Shown: positions 18,682 through 25,960 of the stretch, one piece after another
How the letters are laid out: each line of letters opens with the position of its first letter
How positions within the stretch are numbered: position 1 is the first letter of the stretch
NCBI RefSeq assembly: GCF_024810105.1
Contig: NZ_JANUDX010000002.1
Span: 62,001-126,000 of the forward strand
DNA from: Stenotrophomonas sp. BIGb0135
GTDB taxonomy: Bacteria > Pseudomonadota > Gammaproteobacteria > Xanthomonadales > Xanthomonadaceae
Reading direction: 5' to 3'
DNA: 64,000 nucleotides
Position numbers and translations under genes: made by a program
The notes under the pieces: model-generated
The model's database searches: none
What the model was told of the DNA's origin: nothing
What the model saw: only the letters and a program-made list of their open reading frames with translations

Positions 18682-19443
18682 ATGCCTGTGTCCCCGATCT
18701 CCCGAGTTGCCCTGTGTGCGTTGGCGTTGGCCGCGTCGGCGGGCGCCGCGCAGGCGGCCCATGCCGCCTCGGCGGCCGCCGCGCAGGCGGCCCATGCCGC
18801 CTCGGCGGCCGCGCCTGCGGCGCTGCCGGCGGCGCAGATGGCCGACATGCTCGCGCGCGCCGCCCCCGGTGCCGACCGCAAGGTGTTGCAGTTGGCGGCC
18901 AAGGCGATGACCTGCGCGCTGCGGCGGCCGGAGCTGGGCATCGACCCGACCCGGCTGAGCGTGATCGATTACTCGCGCCCGTCCACCGAACAGCGCATGT
19001 GGGTGTTCGACCTGGCCCGGCAGAAGCTGCTGTTCGAGGAGTGGGTGGCGCATGGCCGCAACAGCGGCGGCAACCAGACCGAACATTTCTCCAACCGCGA
19101 TGGCAGCTTCATGTCCAGCCTGGGCGCGTTCACCGCCAGGGAAACCTACATGGGCGGCAACGGTTATTCGCTGCGCCTGGAAGGCCTGGAACCAGGGTTC
19201 AACGACCATGCCCGCGATCGCGCCATCGTGATCCACGGCGCGCCCTACGTGAACCCGACGATGGCCCGGCTGCAGGGCCGGCTGGGGCGCAGCCTGGGCT
19301 GCCCTGCGGTGCGCCTGACGGTGGCCAGGCCGCTCATCGACAGCCTGCGTGGCGGTGCGCTGGTATTTGCCTATTACCCCGACAAGGAGTGGCTGGCGCG
19401 TTCGCAGCTGCTCGGCGCGGACTGCGCCGCCAGCCCCGGCTGA
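18682..19443 (+). CDS. Murein L,D-transpeptidase catalytic-domain protein (YkuD_2 type)
   Basis: A 253-aa secreted protein: signal peptide, an Ala/His/Ser-rich linker made of an 11-residue duplication, then a YkuD_2-type domain. The putative catalytic residues are His in AIVIHGAPYVN and Cys in LGRSLGCPAVRL. This family resembles L,D-transpeptidases but its reaction is largely untested. It starts 26 bp after the previous YkuD gene and is probably co-transcribed. Two different YkuD-type proteins in a row suggest a cell-wall remodelling pair. Confidence 0.82.
   Translation: MPVSPISRVALCALALAASAGAAQAAHAASAAAAQAAHAASAAAPAALPAAQMADMLARAAPGADRKVLQLAAKAMTCALRRPELGIDPTRLSVIDYSRPSTEQRMWVFDLARQKLLFEEWVAHGRNSGGNQTEHFSNRDGSFMSSLGAFTARETYMGGNGYSLRLEGLEPGFNDHARDRAIVIHGAPYVNPTMARLQGRLGRSLGCPAVRLTVARPLIDSLRGGALVFAYYPDKEWLARSQLLGADCAASPG
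18751..18813 (+). repeat. 33-bp in-frame tandem duplication in the linker
   Basis: Two near-identical copies of a 33-bp unit (18751-18783 and 18784-18813, the second three bases short of a full unit) encode AQAAHAASAAA twice just after the signal peptide. The near-absence of divergence suggests a recent slip duplication. Confidence 0.9.
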
Positions 19444-19468
19444 GCGCGTACTGAGGCACACTGGCGGC

Positions 19469-20068
19469 ATGTCGACTGATGCCATCCTGGGCGCGGCCAC
19501 GCGCGTCATTCCGAGTGTCGAGTATCGCCGCGAGCGCTGGCGCAACGGGCTGGGCTGGACCCGCGAAATCCTGCGGGTGCCCGACACCGATGCCTGGCAG
19601 GTGCGGCTGTCGATTGCCGAGATCGAGCAGGACGCGGCGTTTTCCAGCTTCCCGGGGGTCGAGCGCGAACTGGTGCTGCTGCGTGGCGAAGGGCTGCGTC
19701 TGCGGTTTGCCGATGGCGCCGTGCACACACTGCTGCCACCGCACGACCGGCTGCGCTTTGCCGGCGAGGCGCAGGTCGGTGGCGAGCTGGTCGACGGCCT
19801 GACCCACGATTTCAACCTGATGTGGCGACGCGACCTGGTCGACGCCGAACTGCTGCACCGACCGTTGGTGGGCAGCATGTTCTTTTTCACCGAGCCGACG
19901 ACGGCGTGGGCGATCCACCTGCTGGCTGGCCAGGCCGAATTCGAGGGTGACGCCGGCTTGCCGCCGTTGGAGGCGGGTGACACCGCCTGGTTGGCCGCCG
20001 GCGCGCGCACGCGATTCGCGTTGCGCGGCGGTGGCGAACTGCTCGCGATCCGGCTGAGCCCCCGGTAG
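19469..20068 (+). CDS. HutD/Ves-family cupin protein
   Basis: A 199-aa protein of the HutD/Ves (DUF886) bicupin family, recognisable by YRRERWRNGLGWTREI at the start and by the PHDRLRFAGE and GLTHDFNLMWRRD segments. The family is linked to histidine utilisation in some bacteria, but no hut genes are visible here, so the role is open. MSTDAIL at 19469 starts the family-like sequence. The stop is TAG, and the gene converges on the flavoreductase. Confidence 0.82.
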   Translation: MSTDAILGAATRVIPSVEYRRERWRNGLGWTREILRVPDTDAWQVRLSIAEIEQDAAFSSFPGVERELVLLRGEGLRLRFADGAVHTLLPPHDRLRFAGEAQVGGELVDGLTHDFNLMWRRDLVDAELLHRPLVGSMFFFTEPTTAWAIHLLAGQAEFEGDAGLPPLEAGDTAWLAAGARTRFALRGGGELLAIRLSPR

Positions 20069-20171
20069 CGTCGCCTCCCGATCGACTGCCGGTAGCCTGC
20101 ACCTTGTTCGGTGGGGGCATGCCCGCGGTCGAAGGTTGCCCCGGTGCAGGGCAATGCGTTCGCCGTTGCCC

Positions 20172-21779
20172 TCAGTACACGTCGCGACGGTAGCGACCTG
20201 CGACGATCAACGCTTCCTTGCCGTCGCGTCCCAGTGCCTGCTCGATCACCGCATCCACCGCCGGGGCCATGCCCTGCAGGCTGCCGCAGACCAGGAGCGT
20301 GGCGCCTTGGCGCGACCATTCCCACAGGGTGTCGAGGTGGGCCTGCAGACGATCCTGCACGTAGCGGTGTTCGCCGCCGTCGCGGCTGAACACCGTATCC
20401 AGGCGCTCGATCCAGCCGGCCTGGTGCCAGGCGGTCAGCTCGTCGCCGAAGTAGAAATCGTGGGCGGCGGTGCGTTCCCCGAACAGCAGCCAGTTGCGTC
20501 GTGCGCCGGCCGCGATGCGTGCACGCAGGTGCGCGCGCAGTCCGGCGATGCCGGTGCCGTTGCCGATCAGGATCAGCGGGGCATCGTGGGCCGGCGCGTG
20601 GAAGTTGGGGTTGCTGCGGAAGCGCAGGTCGATCTGCCCACCCAGGGCGGCGTGGTCGCACAGCCACCCGCTGCCCAGCCCCGGGGTGCCGTCCGGACGC
20701 AGCTGGCGGCGCAGCAGCAATTGCACCTGGCCCTCATCGGGCATGCTGGCGATGGAGTATTCGCGATGCGGCAACGGACGCAATGCGGCCACCAGGGCGC
20801 CGGTGTCGGCGGCCCGCATTTCTTCGGCGGTGGGCAGGTGCGCGCGTGACAGATGCGCGTGCAAGGTGTCGCCGTCGATCACCTGCGCGCCGTCCAGCGC
20901 GGCGTCGGCCAGCCAGGCATCGACGGCACTCGGCGCATGCCGCGGGCCGATCTCGACCACGTCACCGGCCTGCCATGACGGCACGATGCCGTCGGCGGGG
21001 ACCAGCGCCACCTGCCAGGTGGGCGCACCCGGGCTGCCGGCATTGACCAGCGCGCGGCTGCGCAGCCGCCACGGCAGGTAGTCGGCCGGGGTCCAGTCGG
21101 GCAGGTCGGTGGCGTCGCCGCCGAGCTGGCCCAGCAGTTGCTGCCAGTGGCGCAGTGCGGCCGGGTCGGCGTTGTCCACCTCGACCGTATCGAACAGCGG
21201 GTGCGCGCCCCGCTGGCGCAGCCAGGTATCGAGCTGGTGCCCGAACGCGCAGAAATGGCCGTAGCTGCGGTCGCCCAGCGCCAGCACGCCGTACTGCACG
21301 TGCGGCAACGCCAGGGGCTGCGCCATCGCGCCGCGCAGGAACGGCAGCGCGTGGTCGGGGGCGTCGCCTTCGCCGGTGGTGCTGGCGATCAACAACACCT
21401 GCGAGGCCCGCTGCAGCGTCGCGGCATCGACCTGGTGCAGGCCTCGGATGCGCACCGGCATGCCGGCCGCGCGCAGGGCCTCGGCGCTGCGGTCGCACAG
21501 GTGCCGCGCAAAGCCGGTCTGGCTGGCCCAGACCAGCAGCAATGGGGCCTGACCATCGCTGCCGCGACGGTCATCGCGTGCTCGCCCGCGCCACCAGATC
21601 ATCCCGCATAGCCCGGCATACGCCAACACGCTGCCGAGCGCGATGCGCCAGTGCGAGGCCAGCGGCGCGCCCTGCCACCAGCGCTCCTGCAGGTGCAGGC
21701 GCAGCAGCAGCCCGGCCAGTACCGCCAGCAGGGCGATCACCAGCAGGTTGCCGAGGGTGGCGCGCGAGGGGCGGGTCAT
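20172..21779 (-). CDS. Membrane-anchored flavodoxin/NADPH flavoreductase (CysJ/CPR-like)
   Basis: A 535-aa diflavin reductase with two N-terminal transmembrane helices (about 8-28 and 43-62), a flavodoxin FMN domain (about 78-215; SQTGFARHL, STTGEGDAPD), and a ferredoxin-NADP reductase part. That part has the FAD motif REYSIAS, the nucleotide motif LILIGNGTGIAGLRAHL and the C-terminal LLVCGSLQGM. It is annotated elsewhere as sulfite reductase alpha-like, but the membrane anchor and the apbE/PepSY neighbours suggest transfer of NADPH electrons to membrane iron-reducing partners. It overlaps apbE by 4 bp. Confidence 0.85.
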   Translation of the reverse strand: MTRPSRATLGNLLVIALLAVLAGLLLRLHLQERWWQGAPLASHWRIALGSVLAYAGLCGMIWWRGRARDDRRGSDGQAPLLLVWASQTGFARHLCDRSAEALRAAGMPVRIRGLHQVDAATLQRASQVLLIASTTGEGDAPDHALPFLRGAMAQPLALPHVQYGVLALGDRSYGHFCAFGHQLDTWLRQRGAHPLFDTVEVDNADPAALRHWQQLLGQLGGDATDLPDWTPADYLPWRLRSRALVNAGSPGAPTWQVALVPADGIVPSWQAGDVVEIGPRHAPSAVDAWLADAALDGAQVIDGDTLHAHLSRAHLPTAEEMRAADTGALVAALRPLPHREYSIASMPDEGQVQLLLRRQLRPDGTPGLGSGWLCDHAALGGQIDLRFRSNPNFHAPAHDAPLILIGNGTGIAGLRAHLRARIAAGARRNWLLFGERTAAHDFYFGDELTAWHQAGWIERLDTVFSRDGGEHRYVQDRLQAHLDTLWEWSRQGATLLVCGSLQGMAPAVDAVIEQALGRDGKEALIVAGRYRRDVY

Positions 21780-22756
21780 GCGGGCGACGCCGATGCGGCA
21801 GCGAGCAGGTGCTCGAAGGCCGGGCTCATGTGTTCGGTGATGCCGTCCGCGCCGCGGCTGACGAAGCGCGCCGCCAGCCCGTGCGTCCGGGCGAAGGCCA
21901 GGCCCTGCTCCAGGCCCATCACGGTCAGCGCGGTGGCCCAGCCGTCCGCCTGCATGGCGTGGCGCGCGACCACGCTGACCGCGGCGGCGGCATGGTCCAC
22001 CGGGGCGCCGGTGCGCGGGTCCACGGTGTGGCTGAAGTGTGCGCCGTCCTGGTCGAAGTGGTGCCAGCGGTCACCGGAGGTGGCCACGGCCAGATCCTCC
22101 AGGGCCAGCACGCGCGGGGGATGGTCGGCCAAGGCGCTTTCTTCGGGGCCGGCTTCAACCAGCACCCGCCAGGGCTGGCCATCGGGCTTGCGGCCGTAGC
22201 CGTGCAGTTCGCCGCCCACTTCCACCAACGCGGCACGCACGCCCTGTGCGCGCAGCCACTGGCTGGCCTGGTCGACGCCGAAGCCCTTGGCGATCGCCGA
22301 CAGGTCCAGCGCGACCGCGCCGGGTTGCTGCAGGTTGCCGTCCTGCCAGTGCAGGCGTTGCCAGCCGCAGCGGGCGCGGGTGGCGGACAGCGCGGCGGGG
22401 GTGGGAATGCGTTGGGCATGCGCATGCGCGCCGAAACCCCACAGTGCGACCAACGGGCCGACGGTGGGATCGAAGGCGCCACCGCTGCGGGCGGCGATGT
22501 CCAGCGCGGCGTCCAGGACCTGCGCGAACAGCGGCGGGACCGGCTGCATGCTGCCGGCCTCGGCGCGATTGAAGCGGGAGATATCGCTACCGGCTTCCCA
22601 GGTGCTCATCTGCGCCACGATGGCGTCGAGCCGGGCCTGGATGCCCGCGTGCAGCGGATGCAGGTCGCGCGTACGCGCGACCACCAGCTTTACCTGCCAG
22701 GTGGTGCCCATGGTGTGGCCACCGAGGCTGGCGATGTCGAGATCTGCGTTGTTCAT
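21776..22756 (-). CDS. apbE: ApbE, FAD:protein FMN transferase
   Basis: A 326-aa ApbE-family flavin transferase, which attaches FMN covalently to Thr/Ser of target proteins using FAD. Recognisable motifs are GTTWQV near the N-terminus, DLSAIAKGFGVDQ, VEVGGELHGYGRKPDG and the Mg-binding DGWATALTVMG. No signal peptide or lipobox is evident from the ATG at 22756, unlike most periplasmic ApbE, so location is uncertain. It is translationally coupled to the flavoreductase and separated from the upstream DUF4198 gene by a terminator. Confidence 0.88.
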   Translation of the reverse strand: MNNADLDIASLGGHTMGTTWQVKLVVARTRDLHPLHAGIQARLDAIVAQMSTWEAGSDISRFNRAEAGSMQPVPPLFAQVLDAALDIAARSGGAFDPTVGPLVALWGFGAHAHAQRIPTPAALSATRARCGWQRLHWQDGNLQQPGAVALDLSAIAKGFGVDQASQWLRAQGVRAALVEVGGELHGYGRKPDGQPWRVLVEAGPEESALADHPPRVLALEDLAVATSGDRWHHFDQDGAHFSHTVDPRTGAPVDHAAAAVSVVARHAMQADGWATALTVMGLEQGLAFARTHGLAARFVSRGADGITEHMSPAFEHLLAAASASPA

Positions 22757-22805
22757 GGGGTGGGCATAGGGGCCGGGTCGACCCGATTGCCGGCATCTCG
22801 GGGGT

Positions 22806-22833
22806 AAAAAGCCCCCTTCGCGTGGAAGGGGGC
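22806..22833 (-). terminator. Rho-independent terminator after the DUF4198 gene
   Basis: A 9-bp stem (GCCCCCTTC/GAAGGGGGC, loop GCGTG) is followed on the minus strand by a run of five T. It lies between the DUF4198 stop and the apbE start, so apbE-flavoreductase would need read-through or its own promoter. Confidence 0.85.
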
Positions 22834-22885
22834 CGGTCAACGGCGTAGCGTTGTTGCGGGACTGCGCGGCAACCGCGGTGGGCGG

Positions 22886-23692
22886 TTACTGCGGCAGCAC
22901 TTCCAGCGTGGCAACGTAGTTCAGGCGACGCTTCTTGGCCTGCTTGAGCGAGGCCTTCTTGTCTTCGCTGCTGGTTTCCAGCCAGTACATGCCGGCCTCC
23001 GGCCAGGTGATGCTGAACTCGCCCTTCTTGTCGCTGGTCACCTTGATCTCGTCCTGCGCGTTGCGGTAGCGGGTGCCGCCCCGGGTGATTTCGAATTCCA
23101 GGCCGGCGCGCGGCTTGCCATCGACCAGCACGCGGAAGCGGGCCGGTTCACCGGCGACCAGGTCGTTGGGATGGCCCAGGGCGATCATCTCGATGCCCTG
23201 CTTGGTCGGCTTGAGCGCAGTGGCGTTCGGGGTCCCGTTGGTGACGAAGGTTTCGATGCGGTTGACCGACTGCGCGACCTCCAGCTTCTTGGCCTTCTTC
23301 GGCACTTCGTTGGCGAAGGTGGCCGGGGTGCCGCGCCAGCGCTTGGGCGCGCCATTTTCTTCCCAGGTGGCCGACAGGCCGGTGCTGACCGACGCCAGGC
23401 GGTAGGTGCCCTGCTGGGTCAGCTCCACGTCGAACACGCTGCGGAACTTGCCGGTGGAGGCGTTCTGCGGCTGCACGATGGTGCCATCGGGTGCGGTGAT
23501 GACCAGGCTGTCCAGGCGCAGCGGCACGTGGTTGAAGTAGAACAGGTCGTTGGACACGGCCGCATCCACGGTGATCCACGGCTTTTCACCGGCGATCACG
23601 GTCTGCGAGGGCTGCAACCAGGCCTTGTGGGCCAGGGCGGAGAACGGAAGTGCGGCGGCCAGGGCGGCGGCTAGGACGAGCGAGCGCTTCAT
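22886..23692 (-). CDS. DUF4198 periplasmic protein
   Basis: A 268-aa protein: signal peptide ([21 protein letters not shown]) then a DUF4198 domain, beginning [39 protein letters not shown]-terminal Ig-like part ([22 protein letters not shown]) follows. Members are commonly Fur-regulated and encoded with TonB receptors or PepSY proteins; some are described as nickel- or iron-uptake accessory proteins. The upstream in-frame ATG at 23704 (MELL) is possible, but MKRS gives the better signal peptide. Confidence 0.83.
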   Translation of the reverse strand: MKRSLVLAAALAAALPFSALAHKAWLQPSQTVIAGEKPWITVDAAVSNDLFYFNHVPLRLDSLVITAPDGTIVQPQNASTGKFRSVFDVELTQQGTYRLASVSTGLSATWEENGAPKRWRGTPATFANEVPKKAKKLEVAQSVNRIETFVTNGTPNATALKPTKQGIEMIALGHPNDLVAGEPARFRVLVDGKPRAGLEFEITRGGTRYRNAQDEIKVTSDKKGEFSITWPEAGMYWLETSSEDKKASLKQAKKRRLNYVATLEVLPQ

Positions 23693-23774
23693 CAACAACT
23701 CCATGTAAGGGACAACGTCAGTGGACAGGGGGCCGAGTGGCCGATGCTACCCGCCGTGGAGGGCGGGCGGTGGA

Positions 23775-24293
23775 TCAGGGTTTGGCGGTCAGGGTAACCA
23801 GGCCCAGTTCGGTACTGCCCTGGGACTTGCCGTTCTGGATGCTGGTGGCCGGCCAGGTGAAGGGAATCTTGACCAGTTCACGCCCACCGACCTCGCGCAC
23901 CGCTTCCACCACCAGCGTGTAATTGCCGGGCGCCAGTGCCTTCAGCGCGGGCTGCTTGTCGTTGAACGACAGCGCCTGCTTGCCGGCCGGGCGGGTGGGA
24001 CCGGTGACGCCATCCACCGGCACGTCCAGGGTGCGGCCGCTCTTGCGCCACCACTGGCGCAGGTCGGGCAGCCACTTGGTGCCATGGCCTTCGCTGTTGC
24101 CGGTCTGCTGGTACCAGACCGAGAGGTTGGCGGCGACCTTCTGGTCGGCCCCTTCCAGCCACACCGCCACGTACGGGCGATGGTATTCGGCAACGGTGAG
24201 CTTGGGCACTTCGACGTTGATGTCGAGGGTGGCAGCGTAGGCCGGGGAGGTGGCCAGCAGGCCGCTCAGGGCGATGGTCAGGGTAACGCGCAT
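23775..24293 (-). CDS. DUF2271 periplasmic protein
   Basis: A 172-aa protein with a signal peptide (MRVTLTIALSGLLATSPAYA) and a DUF2271 domain: YHRPYVAVWLEG, TKWLPDLRQWWRKSGR and the C-terminal YTLVVEAVREVGGRELVKIPF. This family is typically encoded between a PepSY membrane protein and a DUF4198 protein, as here. Biochemical function unknown; the context points to periplasmic redox or metal handling during iron uptake. Confidence 0.85.
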   Translation of the reverse strand: MRVTLTIALSGLLATSPAYAATLDINVEVPKLTVAEYHRPYVAVWLEGADQKVAANLSVWYQQTGNSEGHGTKWLPDLRQWWRKSGRTLDVPVDGVTGPTRPAGKQALSFNDKQPALKALAPGNYTLVVEAVREVGGRELVKIPFTWPATSIQNGKSQGSTELGLVTLTAKP

Positions 24294-24331
24294 GGTGCGG
24301 CTCCGTGGAGGACGAACGGTGGAAGTACGAA

Positions 24332-24973
24332 TCAGTGGATCAGGATCAGCGCGATCAGCAGCGGCACCATCAGGCCCAGGCCGACCAGCGGCCAGGTCAT
24401 GCGGCGCTGGCGGGCATGCAGGTGCAGCAGGAACAGGCCGGTGATGCAGAACACCAGGCAGGCGACGGCGAAGATGTCCAGGAACCAGCCCCAGGCCGGG
24501 CCTGCATTGCGGCCTTTGTGCAGGTCGTTGAAATACGACACCCAGCCGCGCGTGGTGGCCTCGTATTCGACGGCGCCGGTGTCGCGATCGATGCTCAACC
24601 AGGCGTCGCCACCGGGGCTGGGCATGGACAGGTAGACCTCGCCGTCGGACCACTCGGCGGGGCGGCGGCCGATGGAAATCACGAGCTGGTCGTCGAGCCA
24701 GCGGCTGGCGGAACGCGGCAGGGGCGCCTGGCCGTCGGTACGCTCGCCGAGCGAGGCCAGCACGGGCGCGGGCAGCGTGAGCTGCCGGTTGACGACCTGG
24801 GGCGTGGCTTCGATCCTGCTGGCGTGATTGAGGGTGATGCCGGTCGCGGCAAACAGGAGCATGCCGATCAGGCAGACGGCCGAGCTGATCCAGTGCCACT
24901 GGTGCAGGGTGCGCAGCCAGAAGCCGCGACTTTGTTGCTGCTGCACGCTGGAAAGGGGAGTGGCCACGGTCAC
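24332..24973 (-). CDS. PepSY-associated transmembrane protein
   Basis: A protein of about 213 aa with a cytoplasmic N-terminus, a TM helix (about 37-56, [20 protein letters not shown]), a periplasmic PepSY-like domain, and two C-terminal helices. Conserved membrane histidines (LHQWHWISS and [10 protein letters not shown]) suggest haem binding, as in PepSY-TM reductases. No ATG fits; I use GTG at 24973, but the start is uncertain because the frame continues into repeats. A Fur-box-like site lies 35-53 bp upstream. First gene of the PepSY-DUF2271-DUF4198 group. Confidence 0.75.
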   Translation of the reverse strand: MTVATPLSSVQQQQSRGFWLRTLHQWHWISSAVCLIGMLLFAATGITLNHASRIEATPQVVNRQLTLPAPVLASLGERTDGQAPLPRSASRWLDDQLVISIGRRPAEWSDGEVYLSMPSPGGDAWLSIDRDTGAVEYEATTRGWVSYFNDLHKGRNAGPAWGWFLDIFAVACLVFCITGLFLLHLHARQRRMTWPLVGLGLMVPLLIALILIH

Positions 24974-25007
24974 GACATTGGGATTTGAATGGCGAATTAC
25001 ACCATTG

Positions 25008-25026
25008 ATGAGAATGGTTCGCAATT
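25008..25026 (-). promoter_or_regulatory. Fur-box-like site upstream of the PepSY gene
   Basis: ATGAGAATGGTTCGCAATT forms two near-symmetric halves like the ATGAGAAT..ATTCGCATT type seen at the other iron genes of this window. It sits 35 bp upstream of the chosen GTG start. The assignment is by similarity to the Fur consensus. Confidence 0.5.
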
Positions 25027-25030
25027 TCTG

Positions 25031-25900
25031 GCGAACGACGGTGCCGTGGACCCATACCCGCCGTCTCCCGACGGTGGGACGGTGCGCGCGGGGAAGCAGG
25101 GGCCGTGTCGTTTTTTTCTTGAGGGCTGCCGAGCATGGCTCGGCACTACCGGTGATCCGCGCAGCACCCGCGGCGCGGCGCCGCCGCGGGCGGCGGTGCA
25201 ATCGGTCGCATGCGTCCGATCCATCGCGAACGACGGTGCCGTGGACCCATGCCCGCCGTCTCCCGATCGTGGGACGGTGCGCGCGGGGAAGCAGGGGGCC
25301 GTGGCGTTTTTTTCTTGAGGGCTGCCGAGCATGGCTCGGCACTACCGGTGATCCGCGCAGCGCCCGAACGTCCGCTCGGCGGCGCGGCCCAGCCGGTCGT
25401 GCGCGCAGCCCTGGTAGAGCCGAGCCGCGCTCGGCTGCTCTTGCTCTTGCTGGTGCTGCAAGGCCCGCGGCGCGGCCCCGCCGCGGGCGGCGGTGCAATC
25501 GGTCGCGTGCGTCCGACCCTTTGCGAACGACGGTGCCGTGGACCCATGATCGCCGTCTCCCGATCGTGGGACGGTGCGCGCGGGCAAGTAGGGGGCCGTG
25601 CCGTTTTTTTCTTGAGGGCTGCCGAGCATGGCTCGGCACTACCGGTGATCCGCGCAGCGGTTGAACGCCTGCTCCGGGCGCGGCCCAGCCAGTCATGCGC
25701 GCAGCGGTTGAACGCTCGCTCTGCGGCGCGGCCCAGCCGGTCATGCGCGCAACGGTTGAACGCCCGCTCCGACGCGCGGCGCAGCCAGTCACCCGCGCAG
25801 CGGTTGAACGCCCGCTCCGGGGCGCGGCCCAGTCGGCCGTGCGCGCAGCCCTGGTAGAGCCGAGCCGCGCTCGGCTGCTCTTGCTCTTGCTCTTGCTCTC
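25031..25900. repeat. Composite repeat island with SMAG variants
   Basis: This 870-bp gene-free stretch is built from repeats. A unit of roughly 135 bp begins GCGAACGACGGTGCCGTGGA and ends in a SMAG-type hairpin (CTGCCGAGCATGGCTCGGCA); copies start at 25031, 25226 and 25523. A unit of about 48 bp (core CGCAGCGGTTGAACGCCCGC) is repeated four times from about 25652 to 25845. A GGTAGAGCCGAGCCGCGCTC hairpin occurs twice. The open frames that cross it on both strands are repeat artefacts. Confidence 0.85.
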
Positions 25901-25960
25901 AATGCGGCGCCCCACCGCCCCGGCCGGCATTCCGCCGGCCCTCGGCGGTCGCCGTCGCCC

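Noticed and set aside
24828-25857. Long open frames on both strands between the PepSY gene and the receptor gene
   Set aside because: They are translations of repeated DNA; the same peptides recur with each repeat copy.
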